Assembly (NCBI GenBank): GCA_017621195.1
Contig: JAGATO010000081.1
Location: 1 to 10,321 of the forward strand
Origin: Bacillota bacterium
GTDB lineage: Bacteria > Bacillota > Clostridia > Peptostreptococcales > Anaerovoracaceae
Direction of reading: 5' to 3'
DNA: 10,321 nt
Below the pieces are notes generated by a model. That model worked only from the letters and a program-made list of their open reading frames with translations. It ran no database searches and was not told the origin of the DNA. The position numbers and the translations under genes are program-made. Shown piece by piece: positions 7,576 through 10,321 of this stretch. The first letter of the stretch is position 1, and each line of letters starts with the position of its first letter.

Positions 7576-8165
7576 ACATTTCCGTCATGGTGTCCGGCGG
7601 CGGGACCAACTTCCAGGCCGTCATCGACGCCATCGAAAGCGGTGAGATCCCCTGGGGACAGATCGTCCAGGTGATCTCCAGCACAAGTAAAGCCTATTCC
7701 CTGGAACGGGCAAAAAAACACAACATCAAGGCGAAGGTCATCGGCAGGGAGAACTACCCTGATATGGACCGTCGCACCGACGCTATTTTAGCGGCGCTTG
7801 CGGAAGAAAAAACCGATATGATCGTGCTGGCCGGGTACATGAGCGTTCTGGACGGACGGCTCATCGAAGCGTACCGCGATCGGATCATCAACATCCACCC
7901 GTCCCTGATTCCCAAATACTGCGGCAAGGGCTTCTACGGACATCACGTCCACGAGGCCGTTCTGGCCGGCGGAGAGACCGAGAGCGGGGCAACCGTCCAC
8001 TTCGTGGACGAGGGCGTGGACACGGGGAAGATCATTCTGCAGCGAAAGGTGTCGGTGGAACCGGACGATACGCCGGACAGCCTGGCTGCCCGGGTATTGA
8101 AGGTAGAACATACGATTTTGCCTCTGGCGGTAAAACAGCTGACAGAGCAGTTGGCGAAACAGTAA
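7563..8165 (+). CDS. purN: Phosphoribosylglycinamide formyltransferase (GAR transformylase 1)
   Basis: PurN transfers a formyl group from 10-formyl-tetrahydrofolate to GAR, giving FGAR. The 200-residue length is usual. Visible are SGGGTNFQAVIDAI (10-23) for phosphate binding, NIHPS (110-114) with catalytic Asn110 and His112, KYCGKGFYGHHVHEAVLAG, and VDEGVDTGKI with Asp153 as the third catalytic residue. The ATG lies inside the last codons of purM, 13 bases of overlap, with GGAG seven bases upstream within purM; this start is supported by the conserved N-terminal strand KVNISVMVSGGGTN. The stop is in the same frame as the following gene, which starts 21 bases later. Confidence 0.96.
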   Translation: MRKVNISVMVSGGGTNFQAVIDAIESGEIPWGQIVQVISSTSKAYSLERAKKHNIKAKVIGRENYPDMDRRTDAILAALAEEKTDMIVLAGYMSVLDGRLIEAYRDRIINIHPSLIPKYCGKGFYGHHVHEAVLAGGETESGATVHFVDEGVDTGKIILQRKVSVEPDDTPDSLAARVLKVEHTILPLAVKQLTEQLAKQ

Positions 8166-8172
8166 AGACATC

Positions 8173-8179
8173 AGGAGGA
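8173..8179 (+). promoter_or_regulatory. Ribosome binding site fixing the start of the purF-like gene
   Basis: AGGAGGA lies seven bases before the ATG at 8187. The purN stop codon at 8163-8165 is in the same frame as the purF-like gene, and the seven codons between them contain no ATG, GTG, TTG or cysteine codon. An upstream start or propeptide that would supply the usual catalytic cysteine is therefore excluded, which matters for the interpretation of the gene product. Confidence 0.85.
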
Positions 8180-8186
8180 CAGAATT

Positions 8187-9611
8187 ATGGGCGGAGTCTT
8201 TGGAGCCGTTTCCAAGCGCGATTGCGTCATGGATATATTCTTTGGAACGGACTATCATTCCCATTTAGGTACGAAGCGGGGCGGCATGTGCGTCTACGAT
8301 GAAAAGAAGGGATTCGACAGAGTCATTCACAACATCGAAAATTCGCCGTTCCGGACAAAATTTGAACAGGACAGCATTTCCATGAAGGGAAACTTCGGCA
8401 TCGGCAGCATCAGCGACGGCGAGCCGCAGCCCCTGACCATCTACAGTAAACAGGGCCACTATTCCATCGGAACCGTGGGCCGCATCAACAACAAGGCTCA
8501 GCTGGTACAGGAACTGATCGATAACGGAGCTCATCAGTTCATGTCCATGAGCGGCGGCGACATCAACAACACGGAGCTGGTGGCTGCTCTGATCTCCACG
8601 GGTACCAGCCTGGTGGACGGAATTCAGAGAGCGCAGAAGAAGATCGACGGCTCCATCACCATCCTGCTGCTTACGTCCTACGGACTGTACGCGGCCCGGG
8701 ATCTGGTGGGTCGCACACCTCTGGTGATCGGAGAAAACGAGGACGGCTACTGCGTAGCCTCCGAATCCTTCTCCTTCGCCAATCTGGGGTATACGCCCTG
8801 CAAGGAGCTGGGGCCTGGCGAAATCGTACTGATGAAGCCTGACGGTTTGGAAACCGTCAGGGAAGCAGGCGAGAAGATGCGGGTCTGCACCTTCCTGTGG
8901 ACGTACTTCGGCTATCCGCCCACGGTATACGAAGGGAGAACGGTAGAAGCGTCCCGGTACCGCAACGGCGCCAGCATCGCCGAGAAGGACAGGGATGACA
9001 ATATGAAGGATAAGGTGGACTACGTTGCCGGCATTCCCGACAGCGGCATCGCCCATGCATTGGGCTATGCACAGGTGTCCGGAATCCCCTACGCCCGTCC
9101 GCTGATCAAGTATACGCCGACCTGGCCCAGAAGCTTCATGCCTCAGAACCAGAAGGCCAGAGACCTGATCGCCAAGATGAAGCTGATCCCCGTACCGGAA
9201 GTGATTCAGGGTAAGAGATTCGTTCTGGTGGACGATTCTATCGTCCGGGGAACGCAGCTGAGGGAGACCGTCACCTATCTGAAGGAAAAGGGAGCGGACG
9301 AGATTCACGTGCGTTCTGCCTGTCCGCCCATCATGTTCGGCTGCAAGTACTTGAACTTCTCTCGATCGGTCAGCGACATGGATCTGATCAGCCGCCGCGT
9401 CATCGCGGAGCTGGAGGGTGGAGAGGTATCCGACGAAATACTGCAGGAATACGTGGATGCTTCCACGGAACGCCACGCCAGAATGGTGGGACGGATCAGC
9501 GAGATCATGCAGTTTGACAGCCTGAAATTCCAGACGCTGGAGGATGCGCTGGACGCTGTAGGCATCGACCGCTGCAAATTATGTACCTATTGTTGGGATG
9601 GAAAGGAATAG
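8187..9611 (+). CDS. Divergent amidophosphoribosyltransferase (PurF-like) lacking the catalytic cysteine
   Basis: PurF normally makes phosphoribosylamine from PRPP and glutamine, the first committed purine step. Length, 474 residues, and two-domain layout fit PurF. The phosphoribosyltransferase half is recognisable: CTFLWTYFGYPPTVYEGR (from Cys234), GIPDSGIAHALGYA (282-295) and the PRPP loop VDDSIVRGT (348-356). Cys234, Cys386, Cys466 and Cys469 match the four ligands of the 4Fe-4S cluster in Bacillus-type PurF. The glutaminase half is degenerate: the N-terminus is MGGVFGA where active enzymes have Cys-Gly-Val/Ile-Phe-Gly, the GIGHVRY block is GIGSIS (71-76), and the HNGNL block is TVGRI (96-100). 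The flexible catalytic loop is also altered (YTPTWPRSFM, 309-318). The chain ends just after CTYCWDGKE. Cys13 is the nearest cysteine to the N-terminus but not in the nucleophile position. It may use ammonia or have a modified role. Its place between purN and purH favours a purine function. Confidence 0.85.
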   Translation: MGGVFGAVSKRDCVMDIFFGTDYHSHLGTKRGGMCVYDEKKGFDRVIHNIENSPFRTKFEQDSISMKGNFGIGSISDGEPQPLTIYSKQGHYSIGTVGRINNKAQLVQELIDNGAHQFMSMSGGDINNTELVAALISTGTSLVDGIQRAQKKIDGSITILLLTSYGLYAARDLVGRTPLVIGENEDGYCVASESFSFANLGYTPCKELGPGEIVLMKPDGLETVREAGEKMRVCTFLWTYFGYPPTVYEGRTVEASRYRNGASIAEKDRDDNMKDKVDYVAGIPDSGIAHALGYAQVSGIPYARPLIKYTPTWPRSFMPQNQKARDLIAKMKLIPVPEVIQGKRFVLVDDSIVRGTQLRETVTYLKEKGADEIHVRSACPPIMFGCKYLNFSRSVSDMDLISRRVIAELEGGEVSDEILQEYVDASTERHARMVGRISEIMQFDSLKFQTLEDALDAVGIDRCKLCTYCWDGKE

Positions 9612-9626
9612 AGGAGGTAACAAGTC

Positions 9627-10321
9627 ATGAGAGCATTGATCAGCGTTTCCGATAAAACAGGAGTAGTAGAATTTGCCCAGCAGCTGGCCGGACTGGGCGT
9701 GGAGATCATCTCCACTGGCGGCACAGCCAAAAAGCTGGCTGACAGCGGCGTTCCCGTCATCGGCATCTCCGATGTCACCGGTTTTCCCGAGTGTCTGGAC
9801 GGCCGCGTCAAGACGCTGCATCCCGCCGTTCACGGCGGCATCTTAGCCATGAGAGACAAGCCGGAGCACATGAAGCAGCTGGAGGATCTGGGAATCCAGA
9901 CCATCGACATCGTGGCCATCAATTTATATCCCTTCAAGGCCACCATCATGAAGGAAGGCGTAACCCTGGCGGAAGCCATTGAAAACATCGACATCGGCGG
10001 ACCTACCATGCTTCGTTCCGCCGCCAAGAACCACAAGGACGTGGTGGTTGTCTGTGATCCTGCCGACTACGCAGCTGTGGTGGAAGAACTGAAGGAAATG
10101 GGAACGGTATCCTACGACACCAAGTACCGTCTGGCGCTGAAGGTATTCCCGCACACCGCCGCTTACGACGCCAGGATCTCCGACTATCTGAGAAAGCAGA
10201 TCGGCGCGCCGCTGCCCGACCAGCTGACCCTGACCTTCGAGAAGAAGCAGAGCCTGCGCTACGGCGAAAACCCGCACCAGAGCGCTTCCTACTACAGCGA
10301 GATCCAGCCGGCGGACGGCGA
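9627..10321 (+). CDS. purH: Bifunctional AICAR transformylase/IMP cyclohydrolase, N-terminal part
   Basis: PurH catalyses the last two steps to IMP: formylation of AICAR and cyclisation of FAICAR. The right edge cuts the gene after 231 codons of the roughly 510-520 expected. The IMP cyclohydrolase domain (about 1-145) is complete, with the start RALISVSDKTG, STGGT, DGRVKTLHPAVHGGIL (58-73), DIVAINLYPF and IDIGGPTMLRSAAKNH. The transformylase domain begins around residue 200 with SLRYGENPHQSASYY (209-223). GAGGAGG (9611-9617) overlaps the stop codon of the preceding gene and lies nine bases before the ATG, so translation is probably coupled. It ends the visible part of the operon. Confidence 0.97.
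   Translation, partial: MRALISVSDKTGVVEFAQQLAGLGVEIISTGGTAKKLADSGVPVIGISDVTGFPECLDGRVKTLHPAVHGGILAMRDKPEHMKQLEDLGIQTIDIVAINLYPFKATIMKEGVTLAEAIENIDIGGPTMLRSAAKNHKDVVVVCDPADYAAVVEELKEMGTVSYDTKYRLALKVFPHTAAYDARISDYLRKQIGAPLPDQLTLTFEKKQSLRYGENPHQSASYYSEIQPADG

Noticed and set aside
8187..8230. Mis-called start as the cause of the missing PurF cysteine
   Set aside because: The purN stop is in the same frame only seven codons upstream, those codons hold no cysteine, and the family-like GGVFG begins right at the ATG, so no other start can restore the nucleophile.
8265..9476. 403-codon open frame on the minus strand opposite the purF-like gene
   Set aside because: No family similarity and no ribosome binding site or promoter of note; the + strand product aligns with PurF over its full length.

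Overview
This window comes from a bacterial chromosome and is dominated by a de novo purine biosynthesis operon on the + strand. The likely host is an anaerobic Firmicute of the class Clostridia. The reasons are strong AGGAGG-type ribosome binding sites, a sigma-A style promoter in AT-rich DNA between GC-richer genes, a single-chain PurL of about 1250 residues of the clostridial/streptococcal type, clostridial-looking PurE and PurN, and a DUF1177 gene. I cannot name the genus.

Layout. On the minus strand, positions 1-1983 hold two genes: a DUF1177 protein (1983 to 1054) and then an M20-family metallopeptidase that runs off the left edge (1008 to 1). A 272-bp AT-rich intergenic region (1984-2255) carries two divergent promoters, one for each direction, both with a 17-bp spacer. 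On the + strand follow purL (2256-6017), purE (6039-6524), purM (6535-7575), purN (7563-8165), a divergent purF-like gene (8187-9611) and purH (from 9627, cut by the right edge). Gaps between pur genes are 10 to 21 bp, or a 13-bp overlap (purM/purN). No terminator is visible between them, so they almost certainly form one transcript.

Function. PurF makes phosphoribosylamine from PRPP, PurN formylates GAR, PurL converts FGAR to FGAM using glutamine, PurM closes the ring to AIR, PurE handles carboxylation of AIR, and PurH performs the last two steps to IMP. purD, purK, purC and purB are not in the window. The two minus-strand genes look catabolic (peptide or amide hydrolysis) and have no obvious link to purines.

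The most notable observation is the purF-like gene. Its phosphoribosyltransferase half and all four expected iron-sulfur cysteines are present. Its N-terminal glutaminase half lacks the nucleophilic cysteine, and the arginine and asparagine that bind glutamine and form the oxyanion hole also appear to be replaced. A neighbouring in-frame stop codon excludes an upstream start that could restore the cysteine. It therefore looks like a PRPP amidotransferase that cannot use glutamine by the known mechanism, embedded in an otherwise normal purine operon.
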